The notes: generated from the sequence alone by a model not told the origin. A DNA stretch of 64,000 nucleotides from Datnioides undecimradiatus (GCA_008933995.1 WARS01000071.1:8147018-8211017); one strand, 5' to 3'; counted from the stretch's first letter, positions 18,926 to 33,918 are shown. Numbers and translations are program-made.

Positions 18926-21900
18926 TTCAAACTGAAGGGTCAATGCTTTGCCACAGTGGAGGTAATCCAGAGGACATCCAGAGCACATCACAGACAGTGC
19001 TTTTACAGAGTTACACAATGGGACTTCGACGGAGCGATCCGAGCACGACAGGAGCACCGGAAGCTGTGTATCAAAGCATAAGGTGACAACTTCAAAGGAT
19101 GGTGGCCAAATTTAAATCAGGGACAGTTTTTGCTTGTTGTAGGAGCAGTCAAAGAATATTTTGTTCGCACCTGACACAGACGTTATCTCACTGGTTGTGC
19201 TTTAAAGGTCAGCGACCAGAGTCAAAGTTGCTTTTGCTCTTGCCATAGAAAAACATCTTACTACAAAGAGTAAGAGGAATATTAGTTAAATTCTTGTTAA
19301 GAAAGCGACTGAGCATACTCAAACTATTCCTTTAACCGACAAAGACTACTATGACTGAAGAACAGCTGCTCACTTTCACTTGATGTGACACACTGACACA
19401 CAAAGTATCAATAAAATCTGTCTGGTTGGATTTTATTTTGGCTATAGTGCTCATGCTCAAGGATGAGATAGGCCCGGACAAAACAGACACATAAACTCAC
19501 ATGAACTGACCTGTAATCGTTGCCAGGAGAGGTGATATCATCACATAATGTGAGTGCTGGGAAGATTAACTGCTGTATTTTCTCCCTTTGTGCACTTGAC
19601 CAGAGCATCCCTTGACATTAATGTCATTTACATCACCAGTAACTGTGTTTTGTAAAAGCTTATTATACATGTGCTGAAATAACAGGTCAACATTAACCAA
19701 ACTCTAGACTCCATAAAAGCACCAATTGGTGTCTCCATTTTGGTAAAAAGGTTGCACATTTTTGAAAAAAAAAAACAACTATGTAGCCAACTGCAGTCTG
19801 AGTTCATGCCTGTGTCCTTGTTTAGCAAATAGGCCCCAACAAATAGTGGAAAAACTAATTCACTCCCAAGAAGTGAAGGTTTGAAATGTTTTTGACTTGA
19901 TAACCTGACTTCATGCAACAGAGTGTATCCCATTTTCTCTGGTGAGTTCAAGAGACTGAGCATTCTGCAAAAGTCAAAAAAGCAACTGCTCAAACTGCCC
20001 TGACTCATCTGTTCTACCTGCACTGGCTTTAACTTTTCTCTAAAAATGCTTTTATCCCGACAGCTTTGAAATTATTTGAAATTTTGCATCTATGAACACA
20101 ATTTTAAGAAAAAAAGTTGGGTTTGCAACCACAATCACAATGATATGTTAAACATCACAAGCTATGACATCATTATCTAAGCTAATTAAGGCCTTAATCT
20201 CTGTCAAAATTACACAACATAACATGCTTATCCTCATAAACCCCTTGGACGGTTCTGATCTACCCATTAAAACCCTGCCTTTCACAAGTTCAAGGAACAC
20301 TCAGAGCTGTACTTGAGTAAAAGCAGAAATACCACAACATATACAAATACTCAGGTAAAGGTAATCTCTTTGTTGCTAGTAGAAAGAGGAGAACCAAAAA
20401 TGTAAAATTTCATTTAGGCACAGCAGTGTAATAAATAACAGTACAGCCTCTGATGTACTGTAATTACATCCCAACAATGGGTGTCCATGTTTTAAGCATT
20501 TAATATCGAATTTCTGTGCACAAATACGTCCAGACACACACACACACACACACGACATGAGATGTCTTCTCAGCGTGCATGTTCGTGGTCCTTGCTTCAG
20601 TGAGTAAACATCTGTCTGAGTTGCTAATTCTGAATTCATACTTCAGAATGATGAATTTATCAGCTGGACCAGACAAGATGACTGATGCATTAAACACTGT
20701 AACACAGTTAATGCACTAACACCTACTGTTTACTTTGTATTTTTTACTCAAGGCTTTGGTGAACTGATAACACTGTAGACAGACAAATATGCAATCAATG
20801 AATTTTATAGTAAGTCAGGAAAGGGGACTCTGCCTGTGGAGAGCCTCAGTATCAGCAGTGACAACATGACATCAGACTGATGGTCCAGATGTTTCCCATT
20901 ATTATCTCAGATTAGACAACACATTGCTGCAGTGCTTTTAAAAACCGCACTCCAGATGTGAATAAGCTATCTAGAGCATCACAGGTGTGCACTTAATGTG
21001 TCTGTGTCTGTCTGTCTGTGCATCCTCTATATGTATCTTCCCTGGGGGAGCTCTGCAGACACAGTCGGACCAGTCATCCATCCATCCATACCATTTCCTC
21101 ATATTCTCCATCAGTGACTTTCATTTCAACTCTGATGGCCGGAGGATGCGAGGGGACAGAAGAGGATGTTGGAAGGAGGGAATGGCCCAAGTCTGATTGC
21201 ATATCTACCTAATGGCTGCTTTAGTGGACTGCCGGACCGCCTCTGGACCCAGACATAGCACACATAGAGTGAAATAGAGATGGCAGGGTGGTCTGTGTTC
21301 TGAGTCCTCTCCAAGTAATGCATTTACCCGGAGTGATCCAAAGTGCGCCGCTCTGTGTAATAAGAATAAACAAATAGCCATACCGCATTGGCTTTATTGT
21401 CTTACATCAGTGTTGATTTATTCACAGCCATGGTGGGCTATTGTATGCAGATTGCCTGATGCCCCTGCGGTGAACTCCTCATCTAATCCTTTCAGAGAGT
21501 AACTGCACAGTAGGGGAGGAGTGGACTCCCAAGAGAAATGAGAGAGGGTTCAAACAGTCAAGAGAACCACAAAACCAAGCGGGGAAACAATCTTGAAACT
21601 TTACACTGGCCTTTCCACCGGTCACGGCGTCAACAAAAGATATTCGATTCATACAGAGATTTCTTAAGAACCACAGTTTGGATGGCTGTTGCAGGTAGGA
21701 TGAGCGTTATGATATGATGAGAGGCATTTCAAAGAGGCATAAAGGCGTCTAAAAGCTGAGATTGGAAGCGATAATGTTTCCTCCCAGGGTCAGCGAGACC
21801 ACACCCCAGAGAGAACAGCTGCAGCTGACCACGTTATGGCTGGTGAGGGACAGAGATAAAGGAGTGAAGCTCTGGGCCCATAGTACTGCCTGAAATCAGA

Positions 21901-24164
21901 TTTAGATTCCATTCTTACATCCAAATCATATTATCCTCCACAGCTATTCACAGAGTGGCTATCTATCATTCACATACACACACACTGTCAACATGATCCG
22001 ACCATCTGTCAGTACGTAGCTACCCAGAGCTTCAAGATATGGCCCTGATGGAGCTACTGTATTAGCTGCTGCTCTGACACCTTCTCTGCCCTGTGCGTGC
22101 ATTGGTTTGCACAACAGATGCAGGAACTCAGAATTGTTGCATCAACGCACTCAACTTTATTAGCAAGCGCAGGCAGCGGCATTTTTACATCTTCTGATGA
22201 AAGAGTTTAGATTTTTTTTTTTTTTCATGCACATCTGCGGAAGAAATAAACAATCCACATCCAGGCGATTTATTTCCCATTAAATGCTCGCCGGAAAAAT
22301 GGACTGACACGTTTGATTTATGAGATCTTAGTGCAACAGTAAACGTTTTTGTCTTCATGACTAAATTTTAAAATATTAATCTGAAGATACAGCACTGGGA
22401 ATTGGAAATGTACCATAAGCAGGCTGAGAAAACCCCTGACAGAAAAAAATAATGTTCTTATTGTTTGGCTGGGTGTGAAATGTCTTACATTCAAATCCCC
22501 TTTGTACTCTCTCACTCGGTTCCAAATCTTCCTTTTTCTTCATTTTCACACTAGATAGGGCCTCAAGAGTTTACAGTCTCCCTTATGGGGGACTTAACTA
22601 ATTGAGTCTCTATCTTCCTTTGGCTTGTTTTATGTTACTGCTGAGCTCTTAACTAAATTTCATGATGGTTTGTGTAATCACCACAGACTCTAGGATTGCT
22701 AGTTTCCAAGTTTGGAGTTTTAACCACGCTTTGTCCAAAAGATATCTATTTCAAATCTATTTTTTCCACAAATGAGAAAAACTGTAGATAACTGATCTTT
22801 TCTGCTTCACCCTTTTCTCTCTGACAGCTGAAAATGTACATATTGCCATATTCCACCCCCTCACTGTGTTCATGACTGCTCCCGCAGTAAAAGGTCAGCA
22901 GTTGATTGGTGCACTGTGTGACCACATAATCAAGGAGGAGGATGATTTGAGGTTCTCCTAAGATGAGACATCATTTGGCTCACGAAATAATGTGCAATAT
23001 TTCAGCGGATTAAGCCAGAAGCTGCAGTGCATCGCTTTTCAAAAGATGTTCCTCGTGGCCTCACTTATTGCAAAATTTTCCCAACTCAGAAAAAACACTA
23101 ATGATACAAGCATTTCCTCAAGTGATAAGTTGAAACATGAAACATCCACACACAGCTTCAATAAGGTTAGTGCTTATTTAAAGGTATATATCAATTTCAA
23201 GGTTTTTTTTTTATCCTGCTCCTGGGAAACACTTTAAAATTCTCTCTCTCTCTCTTTACATCTCTCTATCTCTTTACATTTATAAAAAGGCACCCGAAGG
23301 TTGAGCTCTACATTTTGTGTAAGGATCTGGCTACAGCATCTTCAGTCAATTAGAAAGAACATACAATAGAAGCTGCAGCAATGAGGCAGATTTAATGCAG
23401 ACTAGATGAATGATAAACACTTTCTCTGCATTCAGAGTGTCGCCAGTGGACAATAAACATCACTCGTCTGTTTGACTAGATATAGACATTTAACATCATC
23501 ATACTCTTACAAAAATAATATTAAAAACAAACCTCCAAAACAAATGTATGTGCCAACCAGCTCAAGATCTCTGCAACACAAGGTCTGGGCAAACGTTGTC
23601 ACTTTTACCACAGAAATTAGTATAAAATGAAAATTCTCCGTAGTTGCTTAAACAACATGGAACATATATGGAATATCTATTCTTTTGGCTACTTTGTAAA
23701 CACAAGATTGACATATTCTCATACATTGTTACAGTGAACATGTTCAAGTCCAATATTCATTCTCCTTTTCTAGCGCTACTTTGTTCTCCACCAACTCCTG
23801 AGGAACTTATCTGACTCTTAGCAGTAATGTGATCCACTTTGTTCCCTGGCTTGTCACTGACTGTGTCTATCTCAGCTTAGTACTAGAAAGGTAGTGTACA
23901 GAGGGTTCATTAGAGCTTTTCCGCCAAAAACATGATGCCTGCTGTGGCTGAAAATGACACTAATGAGAGAAATAGCGAGAGTGAACCAAAACAGTAAAGT
24001 CGTGAGCTATGAAACCAAACTAATGAGCTTAAAGTTGTGGTGGTAATTCTCTATGGGTTCATGATCATAATAGCAATCATGTTATTTGATCTATTGTTAA
24101 GACAAAAACATTCATGTTGCAGCTTTAAGTTCTGTGATTTTCTTTTCTCCAGGATGACAGATTT

Positions 24165-25196
24165 AGATATAAAAAGTATACACACCCTTGTGAAACTGTT
24201 GGTTTTTGGAATATAAAGACAGAAACAACAACAAAGTAAACATAATCTTTGTTCCATCTTTAATGTGATCTTTGAACAAACAAAAATCCAGAGAACAAAT
24301 AAAAACAAATAGTTAATTATTAGGAACACTTCAAGTAAAAGAAACAAACTACAACACCCCGACAGTCTACGTCTGCACACACTACCTAACTGATACTTTG
24401 TGGATCCACCTTTTGCATGTATTACAACAGCAAGTCTTTGTGAACCACTTTCTACTGACGTGTAAACTTTGGAGTTTTTCCGACTCCTCTTTGTACCAAG
24501 TACCTTCAAATAGTGGGGGGATCTCTCCTTGGGTCATTCTTCATGTTTTCAGTGGGACTGAGCTCTGGACCCTGACTGGACCTTTCCAGCACTTTGAATT
24601 TCCTCTTCTAAAGCTTTGTTCCACTTAGATGTGTGCTTTGGGTCACAGGCATACTGAAATGTGAAAGTTCTCTTCATTCTCAGCTGATAAAGGCCGACAG
24701 GTTTTCTGCCAAAATGTTTTGATATTTGGAGAAATTTATTATCCCTTTTTGTTTTGACAAAAGCCCCTTGACCAGACTGACGAGCAGCTCCAACGCATGA
24801 TGCTACAACTGCCATGGTCCAGAGTCCGTATGGTGTTCCACATACATTTCTATTCCTCATATGAGTGATACTTGTCAACAATTCGATCTTGCAGATTCTC
24901 TGGTAGCTCTTTATGGTCCATGGTTCTCCCAGTGGGAGCAACACCAAAACATAAAAGCAAATCCTACAGCAACCGACTTTAACCCTTTATTTGCTTGTGT
25001 TTGCTATTTACTGGCAGGCATGATTTTATACGTGAAATGTTTGGTTCGTTGGTTGGTTTTTAACATCCCTCTGGATTTTTATTGGTTGTAAGATCACAAT
25101 AAAGGTGGAACGAGGTTGACATTTACATTGTTGTTATTTCTAGCTTGAAGTTTCAAGAGCCTGCCAGTCATAAGGTTGTGTAGGCTTTTTATATCC
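24165..25196 (-). mobile_element. Decayed Tc1-like transposon (element 2)
   Basis: Terminal inverted repeats of roughly 140 bp, diverged but clear. Left: GATATAAAAAG, then GTTCCATCTTTAATGTGATC and AAAAATCCAGAG. The reverse complement of the right end shows GATATAAAAAG, GTTCCACCTTTATTGTGATC and AAAAATCCAGAG in the same order. Length is about 1.03 kb. It is a different subfamily from element 1. The transposase inside is degenerate (separate entry). Confidence 0.82.
24380..24947 (-). pseudogene. Tc1-like transposase remnant (element 2)
   Basis: The minus strand encodes ASCVGAARQSGQGAFVKT, LRMKRTFTFQYACDPKHTSK (the DNDPKHT region of the catalytic core with key residues altered), and in another frame SQRLAVVIHAKGGSTKYQ, the usual C-terminus of Tc1 transposases. 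The second catalytic Asp motif (SPDLNPIE) is not recognisable, and several frame changes are needed. Non-functional. Confidence 0.8.
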
Positions 25197-28100
25197 ACTG
25201 AACTGTGGATATTTAAAAGCAAATTCTTTATTTCATCAGAACTTCAGGTAATCTGTGACATTAAAGTTCTTTCATTATTCCCTTCTTCTGGTATTATGTT
25301 TTCAGATAATGAATATACATTTTCATTCTCACTGTGCACTGCTGTTTGAGGTTATATCCTCAGTGCCACTTTAAGGCAATTAACCTGTTCGCTCCTGATT
25401 CTAACTATTCTTTTACAGCCACTTAACTTCAGCCATATGAATGCGAACACTTTATGAATGGCCATTAATGCCAAAAGCCTCGATTCTTGAGCACACTCTG
25501 CTTGATTAGTAAAAAGGACAATGTCAGAGCAACTGTTCTCCTTTCATTTCAGCTCCAGTTGTAGTACGATGAACCACTGATGAGCTAGCAGTAGGGCTGC
25601 GAGGTCAGGCCATAAGGTGCATGTTCTTCTACAATGATGACACTCTACAGTCTCAGTTTTGAAAAGTGAAACAGCATTAGGGTTTCACTTACTGTAACAT
25701 TAAAGACTTTATTTCTCTTAAAAGGAAAGTGCTTTGACAAAGTCCAAGCAGCCAAGCGGACTGGGCCAGCAGCAGACCGTGGCTGTAATTGATGGACACT
25801 TGGCATGCTCTGTGCGCCTGGCGATTTGTAGAATCCATAAAAAGAGATGTTGAGGTAATTATGTTTGTCATGATATATTGAAAGCAGGAATCGGCAAGCT
25901 AATCCGAATGGCTGACAGCTGTAACATGCAGATGCTATCAGACCTCTTGTCCGTGGCGATAAAATGAAAGCGGGTCATTTTAACAGGTAACAGCTGTTCT
26001 TGGCTAATTCGTTCAATTATGCGCAGAGGATGCAGGCGGAGGTTGTTTCTCGGCCCTCGGGGACCTCCTCTCTCCTGTCCCTCTGCTTCCAGAATGAGCT
26101 GAGTAATGGAAATCCATATCCAACATATAAAGCACAGTGACAACACAGAACGCACCAGCAGGAACACTTGGCGTCTGTGTTGATACAGGATGTTTCTTGT
26201 GGCATGAAGACAAAGTCCCTGCTAATTACGGCCAACATAATTATTCTGAGTCATCAATGGCTCTCTTTGTGTGAAAGCGGGATGGAAATGCTTTCTCATG
26301 TAGCGTACTCCTTGTAAATGATCAGCTGCGACCAGGCCAGTGAGTGGTGTGGCGTCTCGCATGCCCAGCACTGCTGACACGTTTCAAGAAACGACTGGAT
26401 AACCATGCCTGCCTCACCGAGCTGAGTAATGTCATCCAATACATAAGAAAAGTGCATTATGGGATGATGGTGATCGCTCAGAATTGTAATGTTATTGTTC
26501 GCGATGAGAGGTCGTCTAGCACCGGATTGATTTAATGCCATGAAGTTTCCGCTACAGCGTGGGCTTACCCTGACCTTTTAGAGAAAAATTTGATTTGGGA
26601 ACTTGCCTCTTGCATGGCTGCCAAGTCAGTGTGCAATTGTCAGTCAAGCATTTCTAAGCCAGTAAAACCACTCCAACCAGTCAATCATCTGTGGAAATAA
26701 CCACTTGTTTCCATCCTGAGGCAGCACGACCTAAAAACTAAAAACAGCCATTTAACATGTTGCTCAGCTATTATTGTAGTGCTTTAATGTACGAAGTGAA
26801 CAAGGAGTCTTTGGACTGTGCTGCACGTAAGTCTGTGCCTGAAACATGACATGCACCTCTAATTAGAGCTTTTAATTATGGTTGTTGTTCATTTCACCCG
26901 TTTGCCTTCTCTTCAGTTTTCCAAGATCACTTTCAGATGGCGGAGAAACGTAAAAATAAATTTGCCTCCTACAAGCACATCGCTTACTCGCAGCCTCTTT
27001 CATGCACACACACGGACACACACACAAGCAGACACACAAACACATGCGGTGTACTGACGGGTGAGAAGTAGCAAACTGTGCAAGTATTTAAAAGCGTCAG
27101 TGTTTTTCATGATAATCCTAAACCCAAAATTTCAGATCTGACAGCTACAGAATGCCGAGACAGACATTTCTTCCCCTTTGAGTTAATAAACTCGGAAATC
27201 AAACTGGCATTTCCGATTCAGTGAGATAATATATAATCTTGACATCTATCTGTTCATTTACAATGCTCCGACGTCCAAATTCAATTTCATTTATTTTCAG
27301 ACTTTTATCTTTTTGTCAGGGAGTGTTTCTTTAGTATGCATGTTGTTGTGCAACTTCTTGTTTCACTTTGCTTTATATTCTGTCCATTTTAAAACTCATT
27401 GCAAGACTGCAAATAAGCTAGAATTCATTTATTGTGACTACAATTTCAATTTTATATTAGAGCATATACTTGAGATGATGAGAACAGCCATTAATTCATT
27501 TATTATTTCGGCAGTAATAACTGTTATGGCCTCTGTTATGTGAAAGTGGGCGCAACAATCTACCCCTTTGAAAACATAACGAACAGAACAGAAAACATGA
27601 AACAGAAATAGGAAAACACATTAAAATCGTTTCATATCATCAAAGATACACCAAACACTTTTTCTCATGCAAACTAAATGTTTTGAATTTTTTATTTCTG
27701 GTACATTAGTAACCACGTCTTTAAAAGTCCTTCCTGTCCTCACTTACAAAATCTCAAAGGTGCAGCTGTGAGGATATGCTGCAACTGGGGGCTCTGTAGG
27801 ATGCTGCAGTAACAAAACCAAAGAGTGTACTGCTTAGGCATTTACTATTTACTATTTTAAACTTATATATCTAATGTTTATTTACAGGCCACAAAGCATT
27901 CCTTGCCTCTCCACCATCTCCTCAAGTGATGGGAGCAGAGTTCAAAATACAGAGCGGCTGACAGTTGTAAGGCCAAAAACCTCCAGTATGCCTCCTGAAG
28001 CCCTCAGACAAAGGAATGTCAGAAACAAAAACAAACACTGGCACTGGACCTGAATGAATTCAAAAGTCATCCCGGGTTTCTGCCGAACAGGTAAGAACAG

Positions 28101-30392
28101 GTGTTTTTGTTTTGTTTTTTGTTTTATTCTTGTGTGGACAGCTGCTGTTGGGTACATTTATCAGTCTGTTCTGACTACCATGGTGAAGTTGACAGCCAAT
28201 AGTTTAAACATTGGCAAACTACACTGCAGAGCACAGCGAGGGCAGTGAGGAGACTAATGTTGTCTATAAACCTTGTTCACAATGGTGATGTAGCCTCAGG
28301 GCAAAAGCCTAGCTAATGCACACCAATAACTAGTCCGTGTGGTTTGTATTTACTTTCCAGAATTATTGTTTTAGGTTGACGCTGAACCAATTTAGCAGTG
28401 TAGGATGGCACTGTCAGTCTGATCTTAAGTTTATCGTTTGTCCACCGCTTTGGTTTATGACCAAATACCCGTGGAGCTAGTGACAACCCCGTTATCTCTC
28501 GTTTTACTTTGTGTTTAGTGCTAATTAGAAAGAGTAATTAGCTGTCAAGTGGAAGTCATGAGCTCATAAGTTGAACATTTGAAGTCATGTACACAATATG
28601 GTTGGCATTCAAGTGGTCCTTAGAACACTGCTGCCAGGCGACGTCAACAAAAGTTGTCCTTGCGTGCCGAGAAAAAAACAGATAGTAAAATACAGAAAAA
28701 TTCTAATCTGCAAAAAAATAACCTTACATTAACCTGGCATCTGCCAAAAATGACTTCCATGACCTCTGCCCTTACTGAAAATATCAGAGAACATGTAGCT
28801 ACTTGGAGCTTTAAGAGGTTGGGAGTTTCACAAAAGTCAGGAACACTGTAAAAACGAGTCTATTATATTATCATGTCTAAACCAAAATACAATGGAAGCA
28901 GTGTAGTGATTATGTCTGTCTGTGCCAACACAATTTTAAATCTGATAATTATTATATTTTCTTTCTTTATTTCTCCTGCAAATGACCATCTAATTGACAT
29001 TTGTGTTTATGTATTAGTGTAGCGGACAGCTGCACTCTCTTCTGAACATTATGAACTATTTCTAAATGCAGCAGTCCACTGTGTTTCAATAATGACGGTG
29101 GTGATTTCATAAATTTGGCCATTAATGTGAGGATTCTGGTTCCCTCCCAAATTAAATTAACTTCTTTTCACTAAGTTATGTGAAAGGTCGAGATCGCTGA
29201 AACCCACATGCAGCAGACTAGTTTTAAAAATGCAGATTGCATTTCTCATCTCACGTCAGGAAGGGCACAGTCTTCTCCCTCCTCACTGCCAGCAACCAGC
29301 AACTGTGCCAAAGCACTCTCACCTCTGTGAAGATGTCCTAATCAGTTAACAGGCTCGTTACCATCATATTTGTTGTTGTTTTTTCATGTGTTTTGATGCC
29401 CAAATGACACAAAATGTGCCATTTTCAAGCTCCACCCTCACTTTGATCCCAGCTCCTCACCTGTAAAGTTTCATAACATGGATGTTTGTGATGCTATCAC
29501 AGTGACCAAATCAGCCTAGACATGTAGCACCCGTGGTAGCGCTCAAAACTACTTTTGTGGCTCAGAATTGTGGTCTGCTGAAGGAGTTGTGTGCAGCAGC
29601 ACATTGTACCATGCTGAAACAATTACACGCAGGACCACGGGCCACAGCTGGTCATGATCAATGCCTCAGGAGTTTCGCTTTTAGCTGTGCTGCACTTTGC
29701 ATCATCACTTATTGCTGTATGTCCTGACAAAGAATCTTTCTCAACTTGGACAGTCAGTGTTAAATTATTAGTGAACATTTTCATGAGACAAACAGGTCTA
29801 ATTCATCTTGCCGGCTTGTTATCGTTTCACAGCAGAAGAGTAATGGTCACTTTATTCCTGCTCACATACAATAATCTATGTCTCCCAAAAAGTTATGAAA
29901 CGTATTTCTAATCACAAGAGACTGGTGTCTACAGTATGTGCTAAATTTAAACCGCATACAAGACTGTGCATTTGATATTGGGGCTCAATGGAGTCGCGTT
30001 CACCACAATTTTAAGGGTATATATTGCAATGTGTGAAATATATTCACTCATCTTCATGGCTGTCACTCAAAGACATTATCCTGTGAGCTGCCAGCAGCTT
30101 CTCATTATGCAAAATCAAACAAGACAGTGGAATTGAGTTTAGTGTCCCAGAGTAACATAAGCAAATATAGCCTGACAACTCATATTGGAGAAGACTTAGA
30201 AGTCTGCCTATGCCTGGATATCAAGACAACGAAGACAACGATTGGGGCAACTACAGGCACGAGATACCTTGTCTGCAGAGGGAACAGAACAAACAACTTT
30301 CTAAGCCTCAAATCCACCAAATCTGAAGGAATACGAGAAAGTGCTTTGGTGTGATCCTTAACGGAGATGTCCATCTGTGTGTGTCTGCGTAT

Positions 30393-30397
<5 letters not shown>

Positions 30398-30434
<37 letters not shown>
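30398..30434 (+). repeat. (TG)n microsatellite
   Basis: About 18 uninterrupted TG units with imperfect GT flanks on both sides. Confidence 0.95.
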
Positions 30435-30435
<1 letters not shown>

Positions 30436-31260
30436 TGTGTTTTGTGTAAAACATCCTAAGATCCTTCCATGCAGCAAAAGGAAGTCAGTACTTGCATAAA
30501 AATCAAACAGCAGCTGGTCTCCAAAGAAACAAAAGTAATCTTGTGCATTTCTAAAAAATAAAAAAATATACTGTTTTAATTTGGAGGGCTCTGTTTTTTT
30601 TCCCAAGATCTACCATATGGCAAAAAAAAAAAAAGAATTAAAAAATAACGTGTGCACCCAGGTCATACAAGCTATGTAACAGACGACACATGTTTCGAGG
30701 CAGTGTGACAGTCTGACATGAGTGTGTTTGGTTCAAAGATGGTGCGACAGTGCCCTCCTGTGGAGCCGCTCTGCTGCGCTCCTCAGGTGCAACACACCAG
30801 ACCTGCTTTCTCCACTGACCCGAGACTTGTAATGATGTGTTGTAATGAATCACAGACATTTGTTTAGGCTTTTGGACCCAAGACAGCCACTTAAAAGAGC
30901 GCACGCGAAAACCCCCCTCCAGGTATGTATTAAAATGTATAGTCTTCTAGGAACAATGATGAGTGTCAGATGGTTCACAAGAATAGAATAAATTTCACAT
31001 AAAAACACTAAAAACAATATTAAAAATACATCTCCTCCTTCTAACGTCCAGAATCTATGAATATGCAAATGTTTTGTTTATTTCTTAAGTTTTCCTGCCT
31101 TGGACAAGATGTCTCCTACTTCACTGTATAGTCCATCGCCAATGAACACTGGAGGCTACTACATTATACTTGGACCAGGACTTAATTTCAATTGTGATGT
31201 CACAAATCATAGTAGTAGGCCTGAAACCTAAGGAAACGTTAAGGAAACTTATGATTCTAA

Positions 31261-31380
31261 CACATTCACACACAGTTTGGGTTTCAGTGTCTTGCCTAAG
31301 GACACTTCAGTCCACAGCCCGGAGGAGCCAGGGATCAAACCACTGATCCTCTGATAGGTGCAAGCCACAGCTGCCCCTTA
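31261..31380. repeat. Fish dispersed-repeat fragment
   Basis: Carries AGTGTCTTGCCTAAGGACAC and GGAGCCAGGGATCAAACCAC followed by GATCCTCTGATAGG, a combination I know as a frequently dispersed fish repeat. Its tRNA-like look is superficial; no cloverleaf was found. Confidence 0.5.
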
Positions 31381-33918
31381 TGATGAATATGAAAACAGCC
31401 TTCTGGTGTCAGACTTTGTACATACATCATTCTGCACAGAGAGGCTTCGACACCCAACTAGTAAAGGGAAGAAAAACATATTTTTGAGTCCAGGGAGAGT
31501 TGAGATATGGAAGGAAAAGAGAGTCTTATTTCATAAGAACTTGATTTTTAGCCAGTGTATGTTGTACTGCAACTGTAGATCAATGTTAACACTTTTGTCA
31601 AAAAGCTCAAAAGGCCTTTATACTGTGCAGTAGATCATTTTAAAATATCCCATATCCATAAAATGTCACTCCCGCGAGTGAATAACGACAGCAGAATTTT
31701 GTAACTATTGTACCATGAGCAGCTTCATCCACTCAAACCCAGAACTCATAAATATTGTTTTTATTGCCTGAGATAGGCTGAGCCATTATTTGAGAACACG
31801 ATGAGACAAAAGAAGCAATAATTTAGGCCTGTTTTGTCATAGAGGTATAAAGTCAAGAGGCATAGAAGGAATTCATATTGATGTAAGTTTACTTACTGTA
31901 TTTGGGAGCATAATTAAGTATAAGCGTAATAAAAAACAACTCTATATTTCTCACTACGATTTCACACCTGCACCAAATGGCAGGTTTGCGTGCTCGTTGG
32001 GGCAGTTTTGTTGTTATGCGTCTTACCTTTAAACCACGTTGGTCTAAAATATACTTTCCGCTCTAATCCACACAGACACACACACACACGATGGCTGCTT
32101 TGCAAATGCCGCGTCCACTTAATGCTTTTGTCGTGCACATCCTCAGAAATGAACGCTACATGTACGCAAGATGCAATACACACATGAACTGAAGGGGCCC
32201 TTAAAGGTTGGACACATAGCATTCATTGCCACTAGATGTCACATGTCAGCAAGTGATTAAAATGCTCCTCTCAAAACTCTGTGCACTTCCCCAACAGTCT
32301 GTGACTCTGGTCTGATAAGAACAGACTCTTGATTGAGAAGAAACTCTGTTTAATTACACGCCAGCATTAATCAGCGTAAAGTAATATGAGCTTTCTAGCT
32401 GACCTGCTAATGCTCCATTCATAAAACATCAAGTAAAATATACTTCAGGTAGCTCAGGTTGGTTTCAGTTGAAGTAAATGCCGTTGGCTCAACACTTTGA
32501 ACAGCACTAGAGCATCGTGCTTTTACAATGCTGTGTGAGAGGTCACTCTCGTAATCTCTCAATAAACACAAGGAGGGCCAGAGGATTTAAATGAGTTTTT
32601 AATTTTAGTTTAACATGCACACAGCTGAAACCTCCCACTGAAACAAAGAAAAGTGAAGCTTGGAAAACAATGTGCACGAAGGAAGTGTGACCTAACTTGC
32701 CATTACACTATATCATAGGAAATAGTTGGTTGCTGCTACATTAATGTTTAAATGTTAATGGTTACTTATAAAACATTTAAAATGTGTTTTTCTTTCTTCC
32801 GTGCTTTCCTCAGTTTTAAGCTTGACTCACAGTCTGTTCGGTCACTAGGGTCAGTGTGAATTTTATTTTTATTTTTTACCCTGTAGCTCTAAAGGTCACA
32901 TCATCAAAATGAAATAGTGTGGCATGAGACCACGAGCACTGCAGCTGCATCTAAAAGTAAAAAGAATAAAACAGAAACGCAGTTTATATTGTATCGCCTT
33001 TAAGTTTGCATTACATAACATCACTTTCCACTTGCTTCTCGTGCTGTGGTGAACCACGATGAAATGTTTGAACACATACATGAGAAAATAAAAGATCACA
33101 CTCACTTCCTTAGAGCTCTCTTCTTCAATTGTCAATCAATCAATACTTCTCACTATTCATTTAAGAACATTGTGGGTTGTAATGACATCTGAGCCAACCA
33201 CTAAACTTCCTCTCTAATATCACAAACTTTGAATCTAATCAGACAGGGATTGCCATTATCATCCTGCCATACTTGTCATAAAAGGAGATGTTGAGATAGT
33301 CAGAGCCAATGATTAAAATGTTATTTATTATAGATAATAATCCTTTGATCATGTTTCAAGGTTAGAGGGAAATTAATTCTTCCTTTACTGTCTTCTCCAG
33401 CACTAATGGGTTCCTAATTATTTGATTTTGAGGACTTGTCCTCATCATTCTGCTGCTGCAGTAATACAGAATAAGCGGCGGCATAGGCATAATAAGACAG
33501 AATATTAAAAATGATGTCTGTAAGGAGTAAGTATGGACAAAGGTTGGCATTTTGGTAATGTGTACAGCAACTAAATACCTGATGAGCTTCTGTAACACAA
33601 CGTTTTCCTTTTCCTGGGAGAACATATCTGATATATTAGAATATATTAGATATTTCTTAAGGATTTCACAAAGCACTGTTAGTTATGATCATTTTAGGAA
33701 AGGAAAATATTTTAATCAGAGCACTCGAGTTAGTGAAGAGCAAAATGCTTGGATAAAGATATAGGGCATATAGGGGTACAAACAGAGGATTATATAATTG
33801 TTTCTGTTGTTCCTACATGCAGCACAGCCTGGTAACAAGCATAAAGGAACTGGGAGGAATAACTATTGTGAGTCAGATTATCGAATTACACTGAGGCAAA
33901 GAGTTAAAGGCTATTATG

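Larger units (their letters stand above)
15126..24164. other. Intergenic region between convergent cdh4 and taf4 (part 1)
   Basis: No ORF with recognisable similarity on either strand. The region contains dispersed-repeat segments (17820-18260, 18454-18925), a short CA tract (20533-20553), a CT-rich tract (23240-23275), and largely single-copy AT-rich DNA. A 16-bp direct repeat (CCTACAGTATATAGAG) occurs at 15431 and 15472. Confidence 0.7.

Noticed and set aside
31310..31380. Possible tRNA or tRNA-derived SINE head (GGGATCAAACC-like box)
   Set aside because: No matching A box or cloverleaf could be formed; better explained as a known type of fish dispersed repeat.
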